In this document: in pieces, positions 14,949 to 23,216 of the stretch
How the letters are laid out: every line of letters begins with the position of its first letter
Position numbering within the stretch: position 1 is the stretch's first letter
Assembly (NCBI RefSeq): GCF_938015785.1
Contig: NZ_CALLWC010000073.1
Span: 1 to 24,109, forward strand
Direction: 5' to 3'
Origin: an uncultured Campylobacter sp.
Lineage (GTDB): Bacteria; Campylobacterota; Campylobacteria; Campylobacterales; Campylobacteraceae
DNA: 24,109 nt
Program-made: the position numbers and the translations under genes
Notes under the pieces: generated by a model
Database searches by the model: none
Told to the model about the DNA's origin: nothing
Seen by the model: the letters and a program-made list of their open reading frames with translations, nothing else

Positions 14949-15536
14949 CTAAAAAATGCCCCGCAGAGCCGCTGTACCCTCTACATGTCTGTATGGCAAG
15001 AAATAATGCACGAAGCTTGTGCAGGCGCCCCCAGATACGCATATTTCGGCGCTCAGTCTGTGTTTGACATGCGCAGAATCGAGATCAGGTATCTCCAATC
15101 TGCCGCTTTTGTAACCGCTATAGCCCATCTCTATCGGCACCTCTAGCTCATCCTTTTCAAACACGACGCGTCCGCTTTGCACCTGCTCGAGCTTGATGTT
15201 TTTCAGCACGATCCCGGGCGCGCTCACGTGCTCAAAATTTATACTTAGTTCATACGGGGCGCCAGTGGAGTTGTCGTCCGAGAAGTCGGGCTTCGGCTTG
15301 CGCTCGTCGCGCCATAGTCATCCGCCGATAGTGGTAGCTCTTAAGCGGGCGCTGATGCTAAAATTCTTCAGATCCAGCGAAGCGCTGCTAAAATCACGGA
15401 TGAGCGTCCAGGCTACGAAGGTACGGCCGAAAAATTTATCGGCGATCATATATGTGCCGAAAAGCGAGCTTATGACCACCCAAAACAAAAATATAAATTT
15501 AAAAACCTTGCGTAAAACAAACTTTAACGTCTTCAT
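14949..15536 (-). pseudogene. Small membrane-anchored protein broken by one in-frame TGA
   Basis: The first part (15536-15318, 72 residues) has a good start (AAAGGAT six bases upstream), a basic N-terminus and one membrane segment (residues about 12-33). It stops at TGA (15320-15318). The same frame then continues for 122 codons without another stop to TAG at 14951, through SAPGIVLKNIKLEQVQSGRV and CVSGGACTSFVHYF. The natural product was thus probably a single-pass protein of about 195 residues with a beta-rich periplasmic part. Family not recognised. A sense-to-TGA point change is the simplest reading. Selenocysteine read-through is possible in principle but nothing supports it. The two parts could also be expressed separately, though the second has only a GTG candidate start. 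Confidence 0.6.
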
Positions 15537-15876
15537 CGCTATCCTTTCAATCTAAAGCTTAAGCGGAATTCTGCCTGCGAATCCGCGAATTAAAATTCCG
15601 CGCGGGATTTTGCTTATGAAATTCCGCGCTTTTTGGTCTGCGGCGGAATTTTAAGACAGAATTCTATGGCGAAATTTTGCTGCGAAATTATAAAACAAAT
15701 TCCGCCCATGAAATTTTACCTAGAATCTCTCCTATAAAATTCCATAACGAAATTTGGAGCTGAAATTTTATGGGCGGAATTCCATAGTTAAAATTTCGCG
15801 ATGAAATTCCATAGCTAAAATTTTACGGCAAGCCTCAGAAATCAACTTCTGCGGCAAAATTCCACGTCTTAAAATT
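15537..15876. repeat. Spacer made of diverged AAATTCC(ATA)..AAATTTT units
   Basis: No gene is seen. The stretch is almost entirely short words such as AAATTCCGC, GGCGGAATTTT and, most clearly, AATTCCATAGCTAAAATTTT-like units (about 15660, 15738, 15778 and 15805), about 25-80 bases apart with drifting sequence. Both orientations of the GGAATT/AATTCC word occur, so much of it is palindromic. The same words make up the additions inside rpiB. Confidence 0.6.
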
Positions 15877-16503
15877 TTAAGAAAGTATGAAATTTCTTAT
15901 CTGATCGCAGATCGCTTCTTCGGATTGTGCAGCGTCTATTTGCAGCGTCTGAACGCCGCACGCCGCGCATGCTCGCGCCATCAACTCTTGCACGCGCATT
16001 AGGTATTTGAGCCCGCGAGCCTCGATTATATCGCTGCTAGCGCGCGTTTTGAGTCGTTTCTTGACGAGCTGTTCGTCCGCGGAAAACAGCACGATTTTAT
16101 CTGCAAATTTGCCCCCCAGCGCAAATTTATTAAGCGCAATAAGCTCGCTAAGATCCGCGTTTTCGTCGTTTGCCAGCGCATAGGCAAGCCCCGAGATGAA
16201 ACCGCGATCGCTTAGCACGAGCCTGTCCGCACCGCCCTTTATCACGCGCTCGTAGTGCTCGGCGCGGTCTGCGAGGAACAAAAGCAGCTCGGTGCGCTTT
16301 GAAATTTCGCCGCAGGCCTCGCGCAGATTTACGCTGCCGCGCCGCCACTTAAAATCCTCGCCCAAAACGAGGCTTCGCACCGCTTCGCCGAGCTTCGTGC
16401 CGCCGGGCTCCTTGGTCACGATCGCTTGCGGGAAAGCCGACGCCAGTCGCGCTATCTGCGTGCTTTTGCCCACGCCGTCGATACCTTCGAATATTACATA
16501 CAT
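15877..16503 (-). CDS. tmk: Thymidylate kinase
   Basis: Phosphorylates dTMP to dTDP with ATP for DNA synthesis. The P-loop GIDGVGKST is at residues 7-15, followed by KEPGGT at 31-36, FLADRAEHYE at 76-85 and LSDRGFISGLAYA at 97-109. The LID region KTRASSDIIEARG lies near 150-163. The length of 208 is slightly long: an extra 13-15 residues (about 50-66, WRRGSVNLREACGE) sit between LVLGED and ISKRTELLLF. The start is ATG, although the upstream GGCGAAAA is a weak Shine-Dalgarno. In C. jejuni tmk is, from memory, directly beside coaD and ubiX; here two unrelated genes and a spacer lie between. Confidence 0.95.
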   Translation of the reverse strand: MYVIFEGIDGVGKSTQIARLASAFPQAIVTKEPGGTKLGEAVRSLVLGEDFKWRRGSVNLREACGEISKRTELLLFLADRAEHYERVIKGGADRLVLSDRGFISGLAYALANDENADLSELIALNKFALGGKFADKIVLFSADEQLVKKRLKTRASSDIIEARGLKYLMRVQELMARACAACGVQTLQIDAAQSEEAICDQIRNFILS

Positions 16504-16982
16504 TTTTCGCCTTTAAATTTGTGCGCTATTTTACAAGCTTATAGCTAAATAGCGGCTTTTTTAAACGGCCGGGCGCTAAATTTCGCCTCCAAATCGGGCT
16601 TTTGCGCGAGCTTGTGCGAGCCGATTTTGATCTTTCGGCGTAAAATTTTATCGGGCGCTTTGTTGCTAAGCACTTACTCTTTGCGGTGCGGCTCGCGGTT
16701 AAATTTAGCGCTCGAGCAGCGAGCGAGTAAATTTGCGCTTAAGGAGCGCGTACCGAGCGGAGCGGAGTAGGGCGTCAGCCGGATAAAGACGGCGCGCCGT
16801 GCGGATAGAATGGCACGCTTCGTAAAGCAGGGTATGTACTATGCGAAGCGGATGACGCTATATGGAACGGGCGGCACTTCGGGCGGAGCAGGGCAGCGGC
16901 GTCATGTAGGGTAGGGTATGTTGCCTAGCGGCGCGGGCGGGCAAAACGCTATGTGCGATGAGAAAATCGCGACGATGAAATT
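16504..16982. other. Spacer between tmk and the paralog pair, partly G-rich
   Basis: No gene is supported. Next to tmk, GCTATTT (16525-16531) pairs with AAATAGC (16547-16553). From about 16740 to 16960 the plus strand is unusually purine/G-rich (GCGGAGCGGAGTAGGG, GGGTAGGGTATG), unlike the A/T-word spacers elsewhere. It has short imperfect direct repeats (CGGAGTAGGGCGTCA at 16763 against CGGAGCAGGG..CGGCGTCA at 16884). It may be decayed coding DNA. Confidence 0.45.
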
Positions 16983-18086
16983 TTAAATTTTGCCCTTATA
17001 CGCGCTTACAAGCTCTGGATTTATCGCTTTGAAATTTTTCCGCAGATCGCTAAGATCATAATCACTCGCTACGAGCGCAAAATCCTCGCTCACGTCGAGC
17101 CCGAGCTCACCGATATCCGCCTTAAGCTGCTTCGCGCACTCTAAAATAAGCTTTTTGGCTTGCGAGTATCTGCCGTTTAGCCGCGTTTCTTGATTGAAAA
17201 GATCAAAAAGATTTGCCGTCTCGTCATCCTCGTCCAACTCGGCCTGAAACTCGTAATCGGCGACGTTCCAAACGATCCAGTTATCGTCATCGCCCTGCGC
17301 AAGCCACTGCGCGCGCTGTTCTTGCGAGCCGAATCCGATCTGAGGCGGCAGCGAGCCCGTGTCGTCGTAGGCTAAATTTATGCAGTAGAGCTTGCAGGCG
17401 GGCGCATGCTTTTTGATCGTCTCTTTAATCGCGGGCAGCAACCTTTGCGCGGCGAGCTCGTAGAGCTTTTTGTAGCTCATTTTTTTATCCGGTTTTCTGT
17501 AGTGCACGTAGCCGCCCTCGACTATTAAACTTAGCTCGCCTATAGCGTCAAATTCGTAGTTTATGACGCGGTCGAATTTGCCTCCGTATGGATCCGTGCC
17601 GCGCCACTGCTTTTGCGCGAGCTTGCCGCCTTCGTAAGCGAAATTCTCTATCCAGTAGCCTTCGCTCGCAAAAGCCGAGTAGATTGACTTTAGCGCGCCA
17701 TCCTCATAGACAAATCTTTTTACGTTCACGCATTTTTTATCGTAATAATCAAATCGGTAGCTTAAAATTTCATCCAGGCGCCAAAAATAAAACTCTTCGT
17801 AGAAATATTTTTCGCTCACATACTGCCTCTCAAAAACGGCGCGATCTTGCGCGTCAAAGCCGTATTCGTAGGCGTTTGCGATCTTTTTGGGCGCTTCTTT
17901 TAAAACCCTACCTTTTGAGAAGCGGTTGAACTCAAAATAAAACGGCTCAAAATTTAAATACTGATTTGATGCCCAGCGCCTGCTTACGGCCTGCGCTTCA
18001 GCCCTCTTTTTTATGGCTTCGTAGTCGTTTTTGGCGCTTTTAAAAAGCGCTTGCAGTCTTTCTATCTCATCCATTTGCTTATTCAT
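16983..18086 (-). CDS. Unrecognised protein, intact copy of a tandem paralog pair
   Basis: 367 residues, no signal peptide or membrane segment, so probably cytoplasmic. I do not recognise the family. Residues about 1-35 are helical (MDEIERLQALFKSAKNDYEA). Residues about 60-210 hold several short beta-hairpin-like repeats ending in a turn (YEYGFDAQDR, FVYEDGALKSIY, FAYEGGKLAQ, NYEFDAIGEL), reminiscent of YD/YwqK-type strands. From about 215 a different helical/beta domain begins (KLYELAAQRLLPAIKETIKK, IGFGSQEQRAQWLAQ) and ends NPELVSAYKGKI. The start at 18086 is preferred over ATG 18092, because GGGAG directly touches the latter and the paralog starts at the matching codon. It lies between tmk and coaD, beside a broken copy. 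Such duplicated pairs are common among immunity or accessory genes, but no toxin is adjacent; function is open. Confidence 0.75.
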   Translation of the reverse strand: MNKQMDEIERLQALFKSAKNDYEAIKKRAEAQAVSRRWASNQYLNFEPFYFEFNRFSKGRVLKEAPKKIANAYEYGFDAQDRAVFERQYVSEKYFYEEFYFWRLDEILSYRFDYYDKKCVNVKRFVYEDGALKSIYSAFASEGYWIENFAYEGGKLAQKQWRGTDPYGGKFDRVINYEFDAIGELSLIVEGGYVHYRKPDKKMSYKKLYELAAQRLLPAIKETIKKHAPACKLYCINLAYDDTGSLPPQIGFGSQEQRAQWLAQGDDDNWIVWNVADYEFQAELDEDDETANLFDLFNQETRLNGRYSQAKKLILECAKQLKADIGELGLDVSEDFALVASDYDLSDLRKNFKAINPELVSAYKGKI

Positions 18087-18113
18087 TTTCATCTCCCGTG
18101 CAGTTTGTAAATT

Positions 18114-19217
18114 TTAAATTTTGCCCTTATACGTGCTTACAAGCTCGGGATTTATCGCTATGAAATCTTTCCTCAGATTGCCAAGATCGCAATCGGTAGC
18201 CGTGATCGTAAAATCCTCCGTCATATCGAGCGCAAATTCGCCAAGACCTGCTTTGAGCTGCTTCACGCACTCCCAAATGAGCTTTTTAGCCTGCGCATAT
18301 TTATCATTTAGCTGCGTTTCTTGATTGAAAAGATCAAAAATTTTCGCCGTTTCGTAGTCTACTTCGACCTCGGCTCGAAACTCGTAATCAGTAACGAGCC
18401 AAAGAAGCCAACCGTCCTTTTGTGCAAGCCACTACGCGCGCTGTTCTTGCGAGCCGAATCCGATGATCGGCGGTAAACTCCTATTATCGCAAGCTAAATT
18501 TATGCAGTAGAGTTTACGGGCGGGCGCGTGCTTTTTGATCGTCTCTTTAATCGCGGGTAGCAGCCTTTGCGCGGCGAGCTCATAAAGCTTTTTGTAACTC
18601 ATATCCTTATCGGGCTTTTGATAGCGCACATAACCATTTTCGGTTATTAAGATCAGCTCGCCCATTGCGTCAAATTCATAGTTTGTTACGTCATTTCTTC
18701 TGCCTGCGCGAGGGTGCTCTACATACTCCCGTCTTTGTGCGAGTTTGCCGCCTTCGTAAGTAAAATTTTCTATCCCATAGGCGTTGTTGTCAAAGGCCGA
18801 GTAGATGGACTTTAGCTCGCCATTTTCATAGATAAATCTTTTTATATTGAAGCATTTTGAGCATCTTTTGTTATAGCAACCAAATTCGTATTTTAAAACT
18901 TCGTCCCGCCCCCAAAAATAAAGGTTTTCAAAGAAATGTTTTTTGCCGTCATGTTGCCTTTCAAAAACGACGCGATCTTGCGCGTCAAAGCCGTATTCGT
19001 AGGCATTTGCGATCTTTTTTGGTTTAGCTTTTAAAATTTTGCCCTTAAAGAAGCGGTTATATTCGAAATAAAACGGCTCTAAATTGATATAGCTACCCGA
19101 CGCCCAGCGCCTGCTTACGACCTGCGCTTCGGCTATTTTATTTAAGGCTTTGTATTCATCTCTCACGCTTTTTAAAAACGTTCGCAGTCTTTCTATCTCA
19201 TCCATTTGCTTGTTCAT
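18114..19217 (-). pseudogene. Paralog of the 16983 gene broken by one TAG codon
   Basis: The open part (19217-18432, 261 residues) matches the neighbour from MNKQMDEIERL through FGSQEQRA. There a CAG (Gln in the intact copy) is TAG (plus-strand 18432-18434). The same frame continues uninterrupted for 105 codons (WLAQKDGWLLWLVTDYEF to NPELVSTYKGKI) and ends at the matching stop. One C-to-T change is the only lesion. Similarity runs along the whole length, including the leader before the ATG (TGCACG then GAGAT), so the pair arose by tandem duplication, but the copies have diverged noticeably. The break is probably recent. A truncated 261-residue product lacking the last third, suppression, or a sequencing error are alternatives. 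Confidence 0.8.
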
Positions 19218-19288
19218 TTTATCTCTCGTGCAGTTTTAAATTTTAAATTTAGCTGCGCCTGCGGGCTAAATTTCAGTCGCTTGCAAGC

Positions 19289-19765
19289 TCATTTTTTTAA
19301 AAATTTTAAAATTTCGCTCGGCACTAGGTGCGAAACGTCGCCGCCGTGGCTCAAAACGGAGCGGACAATCGAGCTTGAGATGAAGGCGTTTTTGAGCGTC
19401 GGCATTAAATACACGCTCTCAAATTCCTCCCATAACGAGGCATTTGCGTAGCCGATCTGCAGCTCGTACTCAAAGTCGCTAACCGCGCGAAGCCCGCGGA
19501 TAACGAAGCGCACGCCGCAAGATTTAGCAAAATCCACGAGCAGATTATTAAAGCTTTGCACACTTATACCGCGAAGTCCGCGTGTCGCGGCTCGCGCCAT
19601 CTCTAGTCTGGATTTTAGGCTGAAGTAGGGTTTTTTGCTCTCGTTTAGCGCGACTGCGACGATAACTTCATCAAAAAGCCCCAGCGCACGCTTGATTACG
19701 TCCAGATGGCCGTTCGTGATAGGATCGAAAGTGCCCGGATAGATACATTTTCTTGAGTTTTGCAT
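19289..19765 (-). CDS. coaD: Phosphopantetheine adenylyltransferase
   Basis: Fourth step of CoA synthesis: joins 4'-phosphopantetheine and ATP to dephospho-CoA. With the ATG at 19765 it has 158 residues, matching the family (about 159). Visible are YPGTFDPITNGH with the T/HxGH nucleotide-binding motif (TNGH, residues 17-20), VIRGLRAVSDFEYE and the ISSSIVR motif. A GTG nine bases earlier (19774) would add three residues, but it lies within the AAAAGGTGG ribosome binding site, so the ATG is preferred. That ATG shares one base with the ubiX stop (TAATG), so the two are coupled. Confidence 0.95.
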   Translation of the reverse strand: MQNSRKCIYPGTFDPITNGHLDVIKRALGLFDEVIVAVALNESKKPYFSLKSRLEMARAATRGLRGISVQSFNNLLVDFAKSCGVRFVIRGLRAVSDFEYELQIGYANASLWEEFESVYLMPTLKNAFISSSIVRSVLSHGGDVSHLVPSEILKFLKK

Positions 19766-20319
19766 TATTGCCACCTTTTAAATAGCTCGTTTTGCACGCC
19801 CAGCGCGTCGCACCACTTGCCGATTATGAAATTTTTTAAATTTTGCACGCCGCAGTAACCTGCGATCACGGGCGGAGCGATGATGACGCCGAGCGCGGCT
19901 AGCTCGCTCATCTGGCGCAGGCTGATCGCAGAAAGCGGCATCTCGCGCACGCCAAGAATCAGCCGCTTACGCTCTTTTAGCGCAACTGCTGCAGCGCGAG
20001 TGCTTAGGCTGTCGCAAAGCCCGCCGTAAATTTTAGCTAAAGAGCTAATAGAGCAGGGCGCAAAGATTGTGGCGTCAATGCCGAACGAGCCCGAAGCGGG
20101 CGGCGCGCCCAGATCGGTGTCGGGATAAAATTTTACACTTATAAATTCCGTGGATTTTAAAGCCTCGTCCGCGTCTATGCCGCTTTCGGCGCGCAGGACG
20201 CGGCGCGCGCCCTGAGTAAGTACGGCGTGGATTTCATGCGGCGAGCTGGCAAGAAATTTAAGCAGATCAAGTCCGATCTCGCAGAAACTCGCGCCGCTTA
20301 CGCAAACTAAAATTTTCAT
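19765..20319 (-). CDS. ubiX: Flavin prenyltransferase UbiX
   Basis: Joins a dimethylallyl group to FMN to give the prenyl-FMN cofactor of UbiD-type decarboxylases. It has 184 residues, the usual size. Marks: the N-terminal flavin-binding VSGASFCEIG (7-16), PCSISSLAKIYGGLCDSL (88-105) and REMPLS (125-130). No ubiD partner is in the window. Its stop overlaps the coaD start, and the tRNA-Gly gene lies 76 bases upstream with no obvious terminator between, so it may share that transcript. Confidence 0.93.
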   Translation of the reverse strand: MKILVCVSGASFCEIGLDLLKFLASSPHEIHAVLTQGARRVLRAESGIDADEALKSTEFISVKFYPDTDLGAPPASGSFGIDATIFAPCSISSLAKIYGGLCDSLSTRAAAVALKERKRLILGVREMPLSAISLRQMSELAALGVIIAPPVIAGYCGVQNLKNFIIGKWCDALGVQNELFKRWQ

Positions 20320-20395
20320 TTCAAGGCTTTCATATCGAAATTTTGCGGTTTAAAAATGAGCGAAACGGAATGAATTTTAAAATTTGAAGTTAAAA

Positions 20396-20470
20396 TGGAG
20401 CGGGAAACGAGAGTCGAACTCGCGACATCAACCATGGCAAGGTTGCGCTCTACCACTGAGCTATTCCCGC
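20396..20470 (-). tRNA. tRNA-Gly (anticodon GCC)
   Basis: On the minus strand the gene starts GCGGGAATAGCTCAGTGG and ends with the complementary TTCCCGC, then T-CCA (CCA encoded). The acceptor stem GCGGGAA/TTCCCGC pairs fully, the D-arm has AGCTCAGTGGTAGAGC, the anticodon GCC is at 20438-20436, and the T-arm is GCGAG-TTCGACT-CTCGT. A minus-strand 65-codon frame across it is spurious. Confidence 0.97.
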
Positions 20471-20491
20471 ATGCGGTAAAAATAAAGCGCG

Positions 20492-20520
20492 ATTGTAGCC
20501 TATAAATTTTCATTTGTCAA
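20492..20520 (-). promoter_or_regulatory. Consensus sigma-70 promoter of tRNA-Gly
   Basis: On the minus strand TTGACA (20520-20515) and TACAAT (20497-20492) are 17 bases apart. Transcription would start near 20485, about 15 bases before the mature tRNA. A perfect -35 is unusual in Campylobacter mRNA promoters but common for stable RNA genes. Confidence 0.8.
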
Positions 20521-20531
20521 TAATTTCTCGC

Positions 20532-21713
20532 TTAAATTTCATAAATTTTTACGATTTCTCCAGCGCGAACTTTGTCGCATTCGGGATCAGCCAAGAAAAA
20601 ATGCGATGCCGCAGCCAGCGGTCTGATGCGCCCAGAAGGCGACGGCATAGGCGTAAAAACTCCGCCTTCATATGCGCCTACGGTTAAATTTACTCTGCCG
20701 CTTTTTAGCTTCAGATCGCTTGCGAGCTTGGCATATATCGCCGCTTCTGCGCTAAAAGCCTCACTTGCGCCGCTAAGCTTAAATAGGATCGGCAGTATGA
20801 CTGCGCGTGTAAGCACGAAAGCAGCCATTGGATTGCCTGCCATTGCAAAGACGAATTTGCCGTCTTTTGCGAAGCACTTGCTGGGGCGGCCGGGCTTGAT
20901 ATCAATGTGATCGAAAACCTGCAAAAATCCAAGTTCGCTCATAGCGCTTTGCATAAAATCCGCCTCCCCAGCGCTTGCTCCACCGCTGGTAATTAGCACG
21001 TCAAATTTACGCGTAGCAGTATCTAGCGCCTCGCAAACCGCGCTAAAATCATCCTTTAAAATCCCTAAATACTCATTTTCAAAGCCGTACTTTTGCAGCA
21101 ATGCAGCAATACCGCTAGAGTTGGCGTTATAAATTTCGCGCTCGCTTGCGCTCTGCCACGGCTCTTTTAGCTCGTTTCCACTGGAAAATAGAGCGATTTT
21201 AGGACGCGCGTAAACGCTTACTTCGTAAATTCCTTGCGCGGCAAGAAGCATGATTTTAGCAGGGTTTAAAATTTCGCCACGGCGCAATAAAAGCTCGCCC
21301 GCGCGCACCTCCTCGCCTTTTTTACGAAAGCCGTCGTGGGCATGAACGGAAGCAGGGATTTTTAGAGTTCCACCTTGCGCGTCTACATCCTCTAGCCTCG
21401 CGACAGAGTCTGCGCCTGCAGGCATTGGCGCGCCGGTCATTATCTTTTGCGCTTGCGCAGCCTTTATTTCATAGAATTTTTCGTCTCCTGCAAAAATCGT
21501 AGGCTCTACGATCTCTAGCTCTTCGTCTTTGAATTCTGCCGCGTAGGCATAGCCGTCAAGCGCCGAATTATCGAAGCAGGGCAGGTTTTTAATCGCAGAA
21601 ATATCGCTAGAAAGGATGCGGTCTAGAGCGCTGGGAAGAGGTACCTTTTCACTCCGCCCGCTTGATGTGATTCTAGCCGTAGCCAAATCTATAGCCTCAT
21701 TTATTCCTATCAT
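20532..21713 (-). CDS. moeA: Molybdopterin molybdenumtransferase MoeA
   Basis: Inserts molybdate into adenylylated molybdopterin to complete the molybdenum cofactor used by formate dehydrogenase, nitrate reductase and similar enzymes. It has 393 residues. Marks: FDNSALDGYA at 47-56 (the DxSAMDGYA motif), MTGAPMPAGAD at 92-102, FSSGNEL at 176-182, ITSGGASAGEADF at 241-253 (cofactor-binding domain) and AMAGNPMAAF at 290-299. A C-terminal beta domain ends the protein. AAAAGGAC supports the ATG. It follows murA on the same strand after 234 bases; moeA next to murA is, from memory, also the C. jejuni order. Confidence 0.95.
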   Translation of the reverse strand: MIGINEAIDLATARITSSGRSEKVPLPSALDRILSSDISAIKNLPCFDNSALDGYAYAAEFKDEELEIVEPTIFAGDEKFYEIKAAQAQKIMTGAPMPAGADSVARLEDVDAQGGTLKIPASVHAHDGFRKKGEEVRAGELLLRRGEILNPAKIMLLAAQGIYEVSVYARPKIALFSSGNELKEPWQSASEREIYNANSSGIAALLQKYGFENEYLGILKDDFSAVCEALDTATRKFDVLITSGGASAGEADFMQSAMSELGFLQVFDHIDIKPGRPSKCFAKDGKFVFAMAGNPMAAFVLTRAVILPILFKLSGASEAFSAEAAIYAKLASDLKLKSGRVNLTVGAYEGGVFTPMPSPSGRIRPLAAASHFFLADPECDKVRAGEIVKIYEI

Positions 21714-21947
21714 TTTAAGTCCTTTTTATCATTTTTTACATTTAAAATTCGCACAGTTAATACTTCGCGTGGCCTTAAATTTTATGTTGCGCCGAAGCTT
21801 GCAAAGCAAAATTTTACCCAAATAAATACGCGAAATTTTACGGGCTCAATTGCCTTATTTTAATGCTAGTGTTACTTAAAATTTCAAAACATTTCGCTCG
21901 TAAAATTCCACTTTGCTTGCTTGCGCAAGATTTTTATTCCGAAGTCT

Positions 21948-23216
21948 TCATTCCTCCAGCCTCTGTATGTCCGCGCCAAGCGCACCAAGCTTAGCCTCTA
22001 GTCTCTCGTAGCCGCGATCCAGGTGGTAAATTCTATGTATTTTGCTCTCTCCGCGCGCCGCAAGGGCGGCTAAAACGAGTGCCGAGCTGGCGCGCAGATC
22101 GGTCGCCATAACGTCCGCGCCGTTTAGCTTGCCGCCGCTGATCGTCGCGATGTGTCCGTTTAGGCGGATATCTGCGCCCATTCTCGAAAGTTCGCTTACG
22201 TGCATGAAGCGGTTTTCAAAAAGCCTCTCGTCGATGGTGCTGACGCCCGTGGCTACACACGCAAGCGCCATAAACTGCGCCTGCATATCGGTAGGAAAGC
22301 CCGGATATTCGCTTGTGATGATCTCAACTGGTTTGATCTTTGAAGCGGGCAGGATCGTTATTTCCTCGCCGCCGTTTGAAATTTCAAATTTAAAGCCCAT
22401 ATCTTCAAATTTTGCAAGCACTGCGCCAAGATGAGCCGCGCAAGCGTGCGTGATCTTGATACGAGAGCCCGTGATCGCGCCTGCGCACAGATAGGTGCCT
22501 GCTTCGATGCGATCGGGAATAATCGAAATTTCGTTTAAGCTTAAAAGCTCACCGCCGCTTCCTTTGATGAGGATTTCGTTCGTGCCGATGCCCTCTATGT
22601 CGATGCCTGCGCTTTTTAATGCGTTGCAAACGGCGATTATTTCGGGCTCTTTTGCCGCATTTATGATATGCGTGGTACCGCTTGCTAAGGCAGCCGCCAT
22701 TACGATATTTTCGGTGCCGGTGACGGTAATTTTGTCAAAATTTATAGTCGCGCCCTTAAGCCCCTTTTTTGCGGTGCAAACGACGTAACCCTGCTCGATC
22801 TTAACCTCTGCGCCCATCTTTTCAAGCGCGCTAAGGTGTAGATCGATCGGTCTGGCGCCGATCGCGCAGCCTCCCGGAAGGCTTACCTCGCAGTGTCTAA
22901 ACCGCGCTAAAAGCGGCCCTAGCACCAAGATCGAAGCGCGCATTTTGCGCACTATATCGTAGATCGCTTTGGTCGAGTTTATCTCGCGCGGATCGATTTT
23001 GACGGTGTTGGCGTCGAGAAACTCGCATTTTGCGCCTAAATTTGAAAGCAGCTGAATTAGCGTGTGGATATCGGAAACCGCGGGTAAATTTTTAATTATG
23101 ACTTCATTTTTTGAAAGGATAGATAGAGCTATGAGCGGCAGTGCAGCGTTTTTTGCGCCGCTTATTTTGACGCTGCCGCTTAGTTTTTTGCCCCCGTTAA
23201 TTCGTAGATAATGCAT
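21948..23216 (-). CDS. murA: UDP-N-acetylglucosamine 1-carboxyvinyltransferase MurA
   Basis: First committed step of peptidoglycan synthesis: transfers enolpyruvate from PEP to UDP-GlcNAc in the cytoplasm. It has 422 residues, the usual length. Lys22 lies in SGAKNAALP. The catalytic loop GGCAIGARPIDLHL has Cys117, the residue attacked by fosfomycin, so the enzyme is of the sensitive type. SEYPGFPTDMQAQFMALA and ATDLRASSALVLA are also typical. GGAG lies seven bases before the ATG. A perfect TATAAT (minus strand, 23247-23242) about 26 bases upstream is its probable -10. Confidence 0.97.
   Translation of the reverse strand: MHYLRINGGKKLSGSVKISGAKNAALPLIALSILSKNEVIIKNLPAVSDIHTLIQLLSNLGAKCEFLDANTVKIDPREINSTKAIYDIVRKMRASILVLGPLLARFRHCEVSLPGGCAIGARPIDLHLSALEKMGAEVKIEQGYVVCTAKKGLKGATINFDKITVTGTENIVMAAALASGTTHIINAAKEPEIIAVCNALKSAGIDIEGIGTNEILIKGSGGELLSLNEISIIPDRIEAGTYLCAGAITGSRIKITHACAAHLGAVLAKFEDMGFKFEISNGGEEITILPASKIKPVEIITSEYPGFPTDMQAQFMALACVATGVSTIDERLFENRFMHVSELSRMGADIRLNGHIATISGGKLNGADVMATDLRASSALVLAALAARGESKIHRIYHLDRGYERLEAKLGALGADIQRLEE

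Noticed and set aside
15318..15320. TGA as a selenocysteine codon
   Set aside because: No clear SECIS-type hairpin was recognised directly after it and the protein is not of a known selenoprotein family; kept only as a check.
20396..20470. tRNA-Gly as an attachment site for an integrated element
   Set aside because: No integrase and no repeated 3' end of the tRNA were seen on either side within the window.
20316..20513. Minus-strand frame of 65 codons
   Set aside because: It runs straight through the tRNA-Gly gene.
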